Source: Butyrivibrio sp.
GTDB lineage: Bacteria > Bacillota > Clostridia > Lachnospirales > Lachnospiraceae
Direction of reading: 5' to 3'
Assembly: GCF_015056685.1 (NCBI RefSeq)
Contig: NZ_SVFW01000050.1
Location: forward strand, 1-27,531
Length of the DNA: 27,531 nt
Position 1 is the first letter of the stretch. Every line of letters starts with the position of its first letter. Below the pieces are notes generated by a model. The model was not told the DNA's origin. It saw only the letters and a program-made list of their open reading frames with translations, and made no database searches. Below, one piece after another: positions 1 to 6,623 of the stretch. A program made the translations under genes and the position numbers.

Positions 1-70
1 TCTTAACGGAAACACCCAATAGTTCGGCAAAATCTTTTGGCTTGTAATTTGTGATATTTGATGTGTTCAT
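1..70 (-). CDS. tnpA: IS607-family serine transposase/resolvase TnpA, N-terminal fragment (runs off left edge)
   Basis: Only the first 23 codons are visible. They read MNTSNITNYKPKDFAELLGV followed by SVK, the start of the MerR-like helix-turn-helix that opens IS607-family TnpA proteins. In that family the DNA-binding domain precedes the serine-recombinase catalytic domain, the reverse of most serine recombinases. The ATG at 70 is preceded by a good ribosome binding site (GAAGGAG, about 8 bases upstream). A 10-bp tandem repeat ladder lies directly upstream, as expected for the terminus of such an element. The catalytic domain and any tnpB partner lie outside the window, so the family call rests on a short stretch. 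A MerR-type regulator is the main alternative. Confidence 0.68.
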   Translation of the reverse strand, partial: MNTSNITNYKPKDFAELLGVSVK

Positions 71-90
71 AATAACTCACTCCTTCGAGT

Positions 91-127
91 ACATTTAAAC
101 ACATTTAAACACATTTAATCACATTGG
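91..127. mobile_element. Putative terminus of the IS607-family element, with 10-bp subterminal tandem repeats
   Basis: Positions 91-125 are a perfect period-10 repeat of acatttaaac (3.5 copies, last full unit ending atc), followed by GG at 126-127. IS607 elements lack terminal inverted repeats and target-site duplications. They recombine at a GG dinucleotide, and TnpA dimers bind several short subterminal repeats. A ladder spaced one helical turn apart between tnpA and a GG therefore fits the element's end. The boundary at 126-127 is inferred and not proven, because the other end is outside the window. Confidence 0.5.
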
Positions 128-131
128 TCAA
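99..131 (-). promoter_or_regulatory. Candidate tnpA promoter spanning the element/host junction
   Basis: On the minus strand TTGACC (131-126) is followed, after a 17-base spacer, by TTAAAT (108-103). This is a plausible sigma-A promoter with a good -35 and a weak -10. The -35 would take TTGA from the host flank and CC from the element's GG end. The -10 and spacer lie in the tandem repeats, so TnpA bound to the repeats could repress its own gene. Sequence match only. Confidence 0.3.
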
Positions 132-140
132 TATCTTAGG

Positions 141-263
141 TTACTTAACATTTCTCCTGAAAAGATTAAAAAACTCAGGAATGTAGATGTATCTGATCAC
201 CCTGTCCCCAGGCATTCTGTATACTTTTGCCATTTCCAAAAGCTGCTTAAATCTGCTGTCCAT
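141..263 (-). CDS. Small 40-residue ORF of unknown function
   Basis: An ATG at 263 opens 40 codons ending in TAA at 141. A purine-rich Shine-Dalgarno (CAGGGAGAA) sits 6-7 bases upstream of the ATG. The predicted protein is basic, begins MDSRFKQLLEMAKVYRM and ends in an aromatic and arginine-rich tail (YIYIPEFFNLFRRNVK). It has no membrane segment or signal peptide, and I recognise no family. The ORF lies in the same orientation as its neighbours, downstream of the chemoreceptor terminator, and stops 13 bases before the proposed IS607 end. It may be a genuine small protein, or the surviving part of a longer gene truncated by the insertion. The clean start and RBS make a chance ORF less likely, but it remains unproven. 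Confidence 0.5.
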   Translation of the reverse strand: MDSRFKQLLEMAKVYRMPGDRVIRYIYIPEFFNLFRRNVK

Positions 264-348
264 AAAAAATTCTCCCTGTTCACTGTAGTAAATACAAGAA
301 AATAATCATTATCTCTTTTAAACATATAAATACTACCACAATACAAAG

Positions 349-383
349 AGAAAGTCGTCAGTGCTTTGCACCGACGACTTTCT
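349..383 (-). terminator. Intrinsic terminator downstream of the soluble chemoreceptor gene
   Basis: A 16-bp stem with one mismatch (agaaagtcgtc-a-gtgc against gcac-c-gacgactttct) closes on a TTT loop, 34 bases past the chemoreceptor stop. The T-rich tail in the minus direction is weak (CTTTGTATT). On the plus strand the stem is followed by GTTTTATC. It may work in both directions. Confidence 0.65.
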
Positions 384-416
384 GTTTTATCACTTAACTA
401 CGCGAATTACTATTTG

Positions 417-1382
417 TTATTTGGACTTTACAATTGGTTCGATCTGGGAAACAAGGTTATCGATGTGCTCGAATACGCTACTCTTTGTGGTTCCAAGCTG
501 ATTGACTCTTTCAAGCTGGTTTACGAGAGCATCGTACTTTCTGTTGATATCATCGATATTAGATCCAATGAGGTGAAGCTCATCTGCAGCTACATCAGTA
601 GTATCTGCGATTTCCTGCTGTACAGCATTGGCTCCGTCTGTGCTTTCGATGATCTCATCGAATGTCTCCTTTGTTTCTTCTACACCCTGAAGTGACTTAT
701 CCATTGCTGCAATGGAATTTTCCATAAGAACAGATAATTTCTCACTCTCAGTATTTGCATTGTCAATAGAAGCATTTACCTGATCGATCATTACCTTGAT
801 CTCATCTGCAAGCTCTCTTACTTCTGTAGCAACTACAGCAAATCCCTTTCCTGCAGCACCTGCTCTTGCAGCCTCAATTGAAGCATTCAGGGCAAGAAGG
901 TTTGTCTGGGATGCAATGCTGATGATCTTTTTCATGTAATCAGAAATCTGATTAACTGATTCCTTAAAGTTTTCAAAGCCCTGAGCCATCTCATCAAAGC
1001 TTGCTCTTACTTCATTTGAATTATCCTTAAGCTCTCCAACCTTATCCTGTGCGTTCTGAACACTGTTTAAGATGTTCTGCTTAACATCTTCAAACTTAGA
1101 AGCGCTCTGATTAACCTCAGCAAACTTCTCGTTGAAGTTCTCCATCCTGTCTCTTAATTTGGTGTTGCTGTCAATTACATCATCAACAGCCTCGCCCATG
1201 TCATGAATCTCAGTAAGAGAATTCACTTCATTCTGAACAAGATCTTTTTGGAAGCTTTTAATGGAATCTGCGATGTAGATCAAAGAATCCATCTTTTCTT
1301 CCAATGCTTTTTTCTCTTCAGCATCTTTATTTACATTCTCGGTTACTGTCTCATTTTTCTTTTTACCAAACATTTCAAACAT
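417..1382 (-). CDS. Soluble methyl-accepting chemotaxis protein (cytoplasmic chemoreceptor)
   Basis: A 321-residue protein that is almost all helical coiled coil. It carries the conserved MCP hairpin tip at about residues 153-190 (ASQTNLLALNASIEAARAG then KGFAVVATEVRELADE), the site that docks CheA and CheW. There is no signal peptide, transmembrane helix, HAMP or periplasmic sensor domain, so the receptor must be cytoplasmic and must obtain its input from a partner. The start MFEMFGKKK at 1382 is chosen over the longer frame because AAGGGAGAT precedes it by about 7 bases and the upstream extension runs into the preceding gene. The FIST gene stops only 11 bases upstream, so the two are co-transcribed and probably translationally linked. 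The short arms flanking the tip are typical of small soluble receptors. The family call is secure; the stimulus is unknown. Confidence 0.93.
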   Translation of the reverse strand: MFEMFGKKKNETVTENVNKDAEEKKALEEKMDSLIYIADSIKSFQKDLVQNEVNSLTEIHDMGEAVDDVIDSNTKLRDRMENFNEKFAEVNQSASKFEDVKQNILNSVQNAQDKVGELKDNSNEVRASFDEMAQGFENFKESVNQISDYMKKIISIASQTNLLALNASIEAARAGAAGKGFAVVATEVRELADEIKVMIDQVNASIDNANTESEKLSVLMENSIAAMDKSLQGVEETKETFDEIIESTDGANAVQQEIADTTDVAADELHLIGSNIDDINRKYDALVNQLERVNQLGTTKSSVFEHIDNLVSQIEPIVKSK

Positions 1383-1393
1383 ATTTATCTCCC

Positions 1394-2449
1394 TTATTCG
1401 AATACCACACATGTCATGGTCTGATTAACAAACTGCGTGTTATAATGTTCGCCAAATCCTACAAGTCCACATGAGGTTCCAAGGGTTCCTATCTTGTTAA
1501 GGTATGTAGAAAGGCCTCCTCTCTCCTCAAATACAAGATATCTGAATATGCAATTTACTGAAAAGATTGCTGATACATGATTGAAATCATTCTTGATCTT
1601 ATTTATGGTTGCCTGAGCAACTTCAGAAGGATCACGCATCTCAAGAATTGTGAGGATATCCGAGTCGTTGATCTGTCTGTACAGAATAAGACCATTTCCT
1701 GATACGTCCTTTAATGAAACGATACAAACGTCATCACCGACCATTTTTCCAAAAGGATTTTTGAAGGTCTGGTTTACAACGTCGTTCTCAGGAGCTCCTG
1801 TAAGCTCGATATATACCTGCTTTGCAGGGCGTCCGTTTAATTCTCCAAGATAATATTTGCTCTTATCTGTCTTAGATGCGATAAGCTGAGTATTATCTCG
1901 TGGAGCGTAAATGTTTTCCTTATATGTTTTTACCTTGCCGCCGTTATTCTTAATTACTGCGTATACCATGGCATCTTCATATACTTTGCCATTAACTGAT
2001 ACCTTTCCGGCATCTCCTGTAGCTCCCATGATCTGGAGGTTGTATTTCTCTACAAGAGTTGAAAGAGTTGTTAGAACTGCAGCATCATTGGCAGCACAGA
2101 AATCGATGATTGCTGTGTTGTCTTTTCCGGGTCTTACCGATTCAACATCCTCGGTAATTCTCTTGATATACCTTGCAGGCGCCTTAGAAACATTTTCAAG
2201 AACGCCTGTACTGACTGTAACTCCATCTGTAAAGGCTGTGATCGAAACGCCATTTTCCACAACAGTTGTATCATATCCCATGGCAATACAGCCAATACTT
2301 GGAACACCTGGATATAGTTTCTCAAGTGTTTCAACATTTGCTTCAAACTTATCAGCATTACTCATCATGATGATCAGCTTTGGTGAAACAAGCCCATGTA
2401 CTGCTTCTGATACGCTACCTTGAGCGTTTTTTCCATAAAAGGTCTTCAT
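1394..2449 (-). CDS. FIST-domain (FIST_N/FIST_C) sensor protein
   Basis: A 351-residue cytoplasmic protein with the layout of FIST sensor proteins. The N-terminal half has the typical PSIGCIAMGY segment and the GVSITAF strand around residues 50-75. The C-terminal half has the ILYRQINDSDIL region and a conserved GFGEHYNTQFVNQTM segment near the end. FIST domains are small-molecule input modules; a subset called NosP binds haem and senses nitric oxide, and others are proposed to bind amino-acid-like ligands. The start at 2449 has a near-perfect ribosome binding site (AAAGGAGATG). It is the first gene of a two-gene unit with the soluble chemoreceptor, so the simplest reading is that it supplies the sensory input to that receptor. 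The domain call is fairly confident; the ligand is unknown. Confidence 0.85.
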   Translation of the reverse strand: MKTFYGKNAQGSVSEAVHGLVSPKLIIMMSNADKFEANVETLEKLYPGVPSIGCIAMGYDTTVVENGVSITAFTDGVTVSTGVLENVSKAPARYIKRITEDVESVRPGKDNTAIIDFCAANDAAVLTTLSTLVEKYNLQIMGATGDAGKVSVNGKVYEDAMVYAVIKNNGGKVKTYKENIYAPRDNTQLIASKTDKSKYYLGELNGRPAKQVYIELTGAPENDVVNQTFKNPFGKMVGDDVCIVSLKDVSGNGLILYRQINDSDILTILEMRDPSEVAQATINKIKNDFNHVSAIFSVNCIFRYLVFEERGGLSTYLNKIGTLGTSCGLVGFGEHYNTQFVNQTMTCVVFE

Positions 2450-2489
2450 AGAACATCTCCTTTGAAAGTATTTAAAAGGCATCATAAAC

Positions 2490-2498
2490 ATTGTACCA
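2490..2498 (-). promoter_or_regulatory. Candidate extended -10 promoter for the FIST-chemoreceptor unit
   Basis: The minus strand carries TGGTACAAT, an extended -10 (TG-N-TACAAT), about 40 bases upstream of the FIST start codon. No good -35 is visible; a T-run occupies that position. I looked for a sigma-28 (motility) promoter and did not find a convincing one. Confidence 0.35.
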
Positions 2499-2565
2499 TC
2501 AATATGAAAAAAAACGTCCACTTAAATACTGTTTTTCGATTAAAATTATATTAAAATTTAATAAA

Positions 2566-2587
2566 CCCCCTATGTTTCCATAGGGGG
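2566..2587 (-). terminator. Intrinsic terminator after the OYE-type reductase gene
   Basis: A perfect 9-bp stem (CCCCCTATG / CATAGGGGG) with a TTTC loop starts 6 bases past the stop codon of the reductase. It is followed on the minus strand by TTTATTAAATTTT. It separates the patatin-GH5-reductase unit from the FIST-chemoreceptor unit. Confidence 0.85.
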
Positions 2588-2593
2588 CTATTA

Positions 2594-4657
2594 TCATATT
2601 CTCATGGCAACTTCATAAGCTCTCCATATTACGCTTCTAAGATTACCTATCTGTTTACAGTCACCAATAAAATCAATATTGCTGGTTCTATCACTGTCCT
2701 TAATGAGAGGATTAGGAATATAACCCGCAGAGCTGATAACACTATCACACTCTATTTCAAATTCTTTACCTTCTTTGTCCTTTACAAGGATATTGCCATC
2801 CCTGACTTCTTTAAGTGAAGTTTCAAGGTAAACCGGAACTTTGTGAAGAGCAAACCATTCTCTGAGGTATGAGCTGTTTGCAAGGCATACTCCCGGTTGT
2901 GAAACAAGGTCATCCTTCATTTCTACAATAACAGGCTTTTTGCCCTTAAGTGCAAGCTCATATGCGATCTCGCATCCTGTAAGTCCACCGCCTATTACAG
3001 CTACTGTCTCTCCGACCTCTGTACCGGTAAGAAACTCGCAGGCTTCCACCATTTTTTCATGTCCCGGAACGTTTCTCAACACCCTTGCCTTGGAACCTGT
3101 GGCGATCAGGATATCGCTTTTGCCGAATTTCTTAAGGTCAGTTATCTCTTCATTCAAATGAACTTCTATTCCAAGCTCATCCATTTTTCGAAGATACCAC
3201 GCCAAAAGATCTCTGAGTTTTCCCTTATATGACTCAGCGCTTGCAGCAATAAATGTTCCGCCAAGTCTGTCCGCCTTTTCATAAATTACAGGCTCATGAC
3301 CTCTGAGTTTAAGGACTCTTGCAGCTTCCATTCCGCCAATGCCACCGCCGATGATATAAACCTTCTTTGGGTGCTTGGTAGGTTTGATGTGATGTTTGTC
3401 CTTCTGCATAGTTTCGGCATTTACAGCGCATCTTGCAAGATGAAGAGAATCAGATAATTTCTGATCATTTGGCACGCCCTTATAGTGGCACATATTAAAG
3501 CAGCCATTATGACAAAGAATACATGGTCTTATATCCTCTTCTTTTCCTGCCATAAGTTTGGTAACCCATTCAGGATCAGCAAGGAATGGTCTTGCAAAAC
3601 CGGCTCCATCGAGCTTGCCTTCATTTATTGAATCTGCAGCAACTCTTGGGTCAAGTCTTCCGGCACAGACAACAGGGATATCCACGTACTTTTTAAGATT
3701 CTCAACATCTTCCAGGTTACAGTTTTCAGGCATATAGATTGGTGGATGAGCCCAGTACCAGGCATCATACGTACCATTATCGCAGTTGAGCATATCATAG
3801 CCGGCATCCTGAAGGTACTTTGCAGCTCTTTTGGACTCTTCAAAATCTCTTCCTGCTTCTACATAATCTTCACCGGGAAGTGCGCCTTCTCTAAAACCTT
3901 TTGTCTTGGAGACAACGCTGTAACGCAGAGAAACCGGGAAGTCTTTTCCACAGGTTTTCTTTATTTCTTTTACGATATCCACAGCAAATCTGTATCTGTT
4001 CTCAAAACTTCCACCGTATTCGTCAGTTCTTTTATTCACGTAAGGCAAAGTAAACTGATCAAGAAGGTAGCCTTCATGAACAGCATGTACTTCCACGCCA
4101 TCGACTCCGGCCTCTTTCAAAAGAAGCGCAGTCTTACCAAAGGCTGTGACATACTCCCTGATCTCCTCTACAGTAAGTGCCCTCGAAGGCAGCTTATCAG
4201 ACCATCTGTTAGGTGAAGCACTTGCAGAGGCTGTTATCTTATCAAGGTCCATAAAGGGCTTTGACAAAACTCTGAGAGCCTTATTATTGTACAAGGTCTC
4301 CATCATGGTACTTACGGTAAAAGACCTGCCAAAGCCGGCAGTAAGTTGGACAAAAAGCTTGGCGCCTGTCTCATGAAGCTTTGGCATCCATTCTTTTAGT
4401 TCCTGATACATTTTTTTATTGCTGTAGAGCCACTGACCAAACATTGGATTGTAAACAGGCTGACATCCCGGGAGAACAAGTCCCGCATTATTTTTAGCCA
4501 CTTCAAGTATGAAGTCAGCTCCAGCCTTGTCGAAATGGTTCTTTTCCATCCATCCAAATAAATCAGTTCCACCCATGGAAGTTAAAACAATACGGTTTTT
4601 AATCTCCACATTTCCAATCTTCCATTTTGTAAAAAGTGGTTCTAATCTCTTATCCAT
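2594..4657 (-). CDS. Old Yellow Enzyme family NADH:flavin oxidoreductase (2,4-dienoyl-CoA/enoate reductase type, FMN + 4Fe-4S + FAD)
   Basis: A 687-residue enzyme of the 2,4-dienoyl-CoA reductase/enoate reductase/BaiCD class. The N-terminal TIM barrel binds FMN and has the active-site stretch HEGYLLDQFTLPYVNKRTDEY near residue 194, plus a phosphate-binding GFARPFLADP segment. Cysteines 379, 382 and 386 (CILCHNGC), with 410 (ARCAVN), form the 4Fe-4S site. The C-terminal half has two dinucleotide folds (GGGIGG near 437; GGGLTG later) for FAD and NAD(P)H. Such enzymes reduce activated C=C bonds. The start at 4657 (MDKRLEPLF) is preferred over one 8 codons upstream because GGGAGAT precedes it and no ribosome site precedes the longer start. 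It is the last gene of a unit with a patatin-like hydrolase and a GH5 glycosidase. The exact substrate cannot be read from sequence; an unsaturated acyl or enoate compound is likely. Confidence 0.9.
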   Translation of the reverse strand: MDKRLEPLFTKWKIGNVEIKNRIVLTSMGGTDLFGWMEKNHFDKAGADFILEVAKNNAGLVLPGCQPVYNPMFGQWLYSNKKMYQELKEWMPKLHETGAKLFVQLTAGFGRSFTVSTMMETLYNNKALRVLSKPFMDLDKITASASASPNRWSDKLPSRALTVEEIREYVTAFGKTALLLKEAGVDGVEVHAVHEGYLLDQFTLPYVNKRTDEYGGSFENRYRFAVDIVKEIKKTCGKDFPVSLRYSVVSKTKGFREGALPGEDYVEAGRDFEESKRAAKYLQDAGYDMLNCDNGTYDAWYWAHPPIYMPENCNLEDVENLKKYVDIPVVCAGRLDPRVAADSINEGKLDGAGFARPFLADPEWVTKLMAGKEEDIRPCILCHNGCFNMCHYKGVPNDQKLSDSLHLARCAVNAETMQKDKHHIKPTKHPKKVYIIGGGIGGMEAARVLKLRGHEPVIYEKADRLGGTFIAASAESYKGKLRDLLAWYLRKMDELGIEVHLNEEITDLKKFGKSDILIATGSKARVLRNVPGHEKMVEACEFLTGTEVGETVAVIGGGLTGCEIAYELALKGKKPVIVEMKDDLVSQPGVCLANSSYLREWFALHKVPVYLETSLKEVRDGNILVKDKEGKEFEIECDSVISSAGYIPNPLIKDSDRTSNIDFIGDCKQIGNLRSVIWRAYEVAMRI

Positions 4658-4685
4658 AGCCTGTAAATCTCCCAAAGTCAATTTA

Positions 4686-5696
4686 TTAAAAAAAGCACTT
4701 ATTTACTGTTGCCCCAAAATCTTTTTCCTTGTAATTCCAAACAGCATGACCTATCTCATACTTCTCGAAAACACTGTGGATATCAGCAAACCATCTCTTT
4801 GCAGACTCCACATCAGCAAGCTCAATAACGCCATACTCACCACAGTAAAGGCATACATTCTCAGCCTTTGCTTTCTCAACAGCAGGAACAAAAATCCTCT
4901 CAAAATATGAAGGTCCGATCTCGGTGATCTCTCCTCTGTTGATGGCATCTGCAAGATCAGGTGAAAGCTCTTTGGACTTTTCCCTGTAATCCTCAAGTGA
5001 GCCAGGATATTCAACTACGAAGTCCTTAGGCATATTCTCTACCCAGTAAGCTCTCTGATGAGTAAAGATAAATGGCTCGTAGCAGTGGAAATTGTAAACG
5101 ATCCTGTCATCAATTGGTTTATCAAGGAGAGGTACACTTGTTACGTTGTTGTAGCATACGCCGCCGATGATGATATAAGCAGTAGGCGCATTTTTTCTGA
5201 TAGTAAGAGCAGCCTCTTTTGCTATCTCATTCCACTCCTTTACAACCTTAGGTGATACGATCTCGTTAAGAAGCTCTAGAGCCAACATATCAGCATCTTT
5301 GGCAAATCTCTTTGAGATTGTGTCCCATGTGTTGTAAAAACGCTTCTGAAGCTTCTCATCATAGAAGAAAGCTTCCTTACTCTCTCCCTTATCAAGTGGA
5401 TCAAAAGAATAACCATATGCCTTATGAAGATCAAGAACCATGTTAAGTCCTGCGCGTCTGCACCACTCAACGCAATTCTCAAGATATTCGTAGCCGCTCT
5501 CGATGGGCTCCCCTTGCTCATCTTCGATCACTACATAATCAACAGGAACACGGACATGGTCAAAACCTGCCTCTTTGATCCTTACAATATCCTTTTCTGT
5601 GATAAAGCTGTCAAAATGCTCTTTTGTGTCTTCATCGAACTGTGACAGCCAGCCACCAAGATTGGCGCCAAACATAAATCCGTCAAACCTCTTCAT
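4686..5696 (-). CDS. Cytoplasmic glycoside hydrolase family 5 enzyme (exo-beta-1,3-glucanase/glucosidase-like)
   Basis: A 336-residue (beta/alpha)8 glycosidase. GH5 landmarks are visible: the GANLGGWLSQF opening that resembles exo-1,3-glucanases, H91 in DLHKAYG, the acid/base Glu145 in LELLNEI, the HxY pair H204/Y206 in NFHCYEP, the nucleophile Glu287 in YCGEYGV, and Trp320 in AVWNYKEKD. There is no signal peptide or carbohydrate-binding module, so it acts inside the cell on imported oligosaccharides or glycosides. GGAGGTAG precedes the ATG at 5696. The gene begins 13 bases after the patatin-like gene and its stop lies 28 bases before the reductase start, so the three form one transcript. Beta-glucosides, cello-oligosaccharides and glycolipids are all possible substrates. 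Confidence 0.9.
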   Translation of the reverse strand: MKRFDGFMFGANLGGWLSQFDEDTKEHFDSFITEKDIVRIKEAGFDHVRVPVDYVVIEDEQGEPIESGYEYLENCVEWCRRAGLNMVLDLHKAYGYSFDPLDKGESKEAFFYDEKLQKRFYNTWDTISKRFAKDADMLALELLNEIVSPKVVKEWNEIAKEAALTIRKNAPTAYIIIGGVCYNNVTSVPLLDKPIDDRIVYNFHCYEPFIFTHQRAYWVENMPKDFVVEYPGSLEDYREKSKELSPDLADAINRGEITEIGPSYFERIFVPAVEKAKAENVCLYCGEYGVIELADVESAKRWFADIHSVFEKYEIGHAVWNYKEKDFGATVNKCFF

Positions 5697-5709
5697 ACAC
5701 TACCTCCGT

Positions 5710-6537
5710 CTATTTGTTTAAGTATTTTAAAGCTTCAGCTCTTCCAAGCTGATATACTCTTTCCAGCTCTTTTTCATCAGTCTCAACAGGACTGATATTA
5801 AGGGGCGCAAGCGGTCTTATAACCTCTATCTCACCCTTCTCTTCCTTTTCTCTCACATACCTTTTCTGCTCATTGTACATGAGATATCTCTCTTCCATGG
5901 CCTTTATCATATTGGGATACTTTCTGAGCATCCATCTGACTAAAGTCATGTACTTCTGCCTGCCCTTGACATAGTCTTTGGGCTGGGTCTCGATAACTAA
6001 GATTTTATCATATCCAAGGCCTTCCATAAACTTAAGAGGAATAGAATCTGATATGCCTCCATCCAGGTAAACTCCTCCGTCTATCTCGACAGGTCTTGAA
6101 ACCAGCGGCATTGACGCAGAGGCCTGAATCCATATGATATCTTCTTTCCCACCTGTCTCACACTTGTGGTAAACAGGCTTTCCTGTATTTATGTCAGTCG
6201 CAACGCAGTAGAACTCCATTGGGTTTTTACTGAAAGTCTCTATGTCCCATTTATCGAGTTTATAGGGAAGTTCGTCGTAGCAAAATGGCACGTTATAGAT
6301 ATCACCTGTAGTTAAAAGAGATCTTATACTGTGATACCTTTTGTCTTTACAGTATTTTTTGTTGTACCTTAAAGCTCTTCCTATCTGCCTAGACTTGATA
6401 TTGCATCCAAATGTCGCGCCGGCGGACACTCCTACTGCCCCGTCAAAAGAAATACCATTCTCCATAAGGACATCCAATACGCCGCAGGTAAACATACCGC
6501 GCATTGCGCCGCCTTCCATAACCAGTGCTGTCTTCAT
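5710..6537 (-). CDS. Patatin-like phospholipase (PNPLA family, RssA/YjjU type)
   Basis: A 275-residue serine acyl hydrolase with the full patatin dyad: oxyanion loop GGAMRG (residues 9-14), nucleophile elbow GVSAG (Ser38) and DGG with catalytic Asp159. The C-terminal 90 residues are charged and helical, as in bacterial single-domain patatins. There is no signal peptide or membrane span. The start at 6537 (MKTALVMEGG) is taken because GGAG lies 7 bases upstream; the in-frame ATG four codons earlier lacks such a site. Patatins hydrolyse ester bonds in phospholipids, galactolipids or other acyl esters. The downstream GH5 and OYE genes are close enough to be co-expressed, which suggests a shared small-substrate pathway, though not a specific one. 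Confidence 0.9.
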   Translation of the reverse strand: MKTALVMEGGAMRGMFTCGVLDVLMENGISFDGAVGVSAGATFGCNIKSRQIGRALRYNKKYCKDKRYHSIRSLLTTGDIYNVPFCYDELPYKLDKWDIETFSKNPMEFYCVATDINTGKPVYHKCETGGKEDIIWIQASASMPLVSRPVEIDGGVYLDGGISDSIPLKFMEGLGYDKILVIETQPKDYVKGRQKYMTLVRWMLRKYPNMIKAMEERYLMYNEQKRYVREKEEKGEIEVIRPLAPLNISPVETDEKELERVYQLGRAEALKYLNK

Positions 6538-6565
6538 ATGATTCTCCAAAGTTTCTTACCCAAAT

Positions 6566-6594
6566 AAGAGCCGTCCCACTAAAGGACAGCTCTT
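6566..6594 (-). terminator. Hairpin terminator between the EAL gene and the patatin-like gene
   Basis: The stem is aagagc-c-gtcc against ggac-a-gctctt with a 7-base loop, 29 bases past the EAL gene stop. The minus-strand tail (ATTTGGG) is only weakly T-rich, so termination may be partial. No separate promoter for the patatin-like gene is obvious. Confidence 0.55.
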
Positions 6595-6623
6595 TTAGCT
6601 TTCTTATCTATTCTATCACACTT

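Noticed and set aside
1911..2423. 170-codon plus-strand open frame opposite the FIST gene
   Set aside because: It lies wholly antisense to a gene with clear family motifs and shows the composition of a shadow frame; no ribosome site supports it.
2450..2565. Search for a sigma-28 motility promoter upstream of the FIST-chemoreceptor unit
   Set aside because: No TAAA plus GCCGATAA-type pair at proper spacing was found; only an extended sigma-A -10 is present.
3746..4216. 156-codon plus-strand open frame opposite the reductase gene
   Set aside because: It overlaps the FMN barrel coding region on the other strand and has no ribosome site or recognisable domain.
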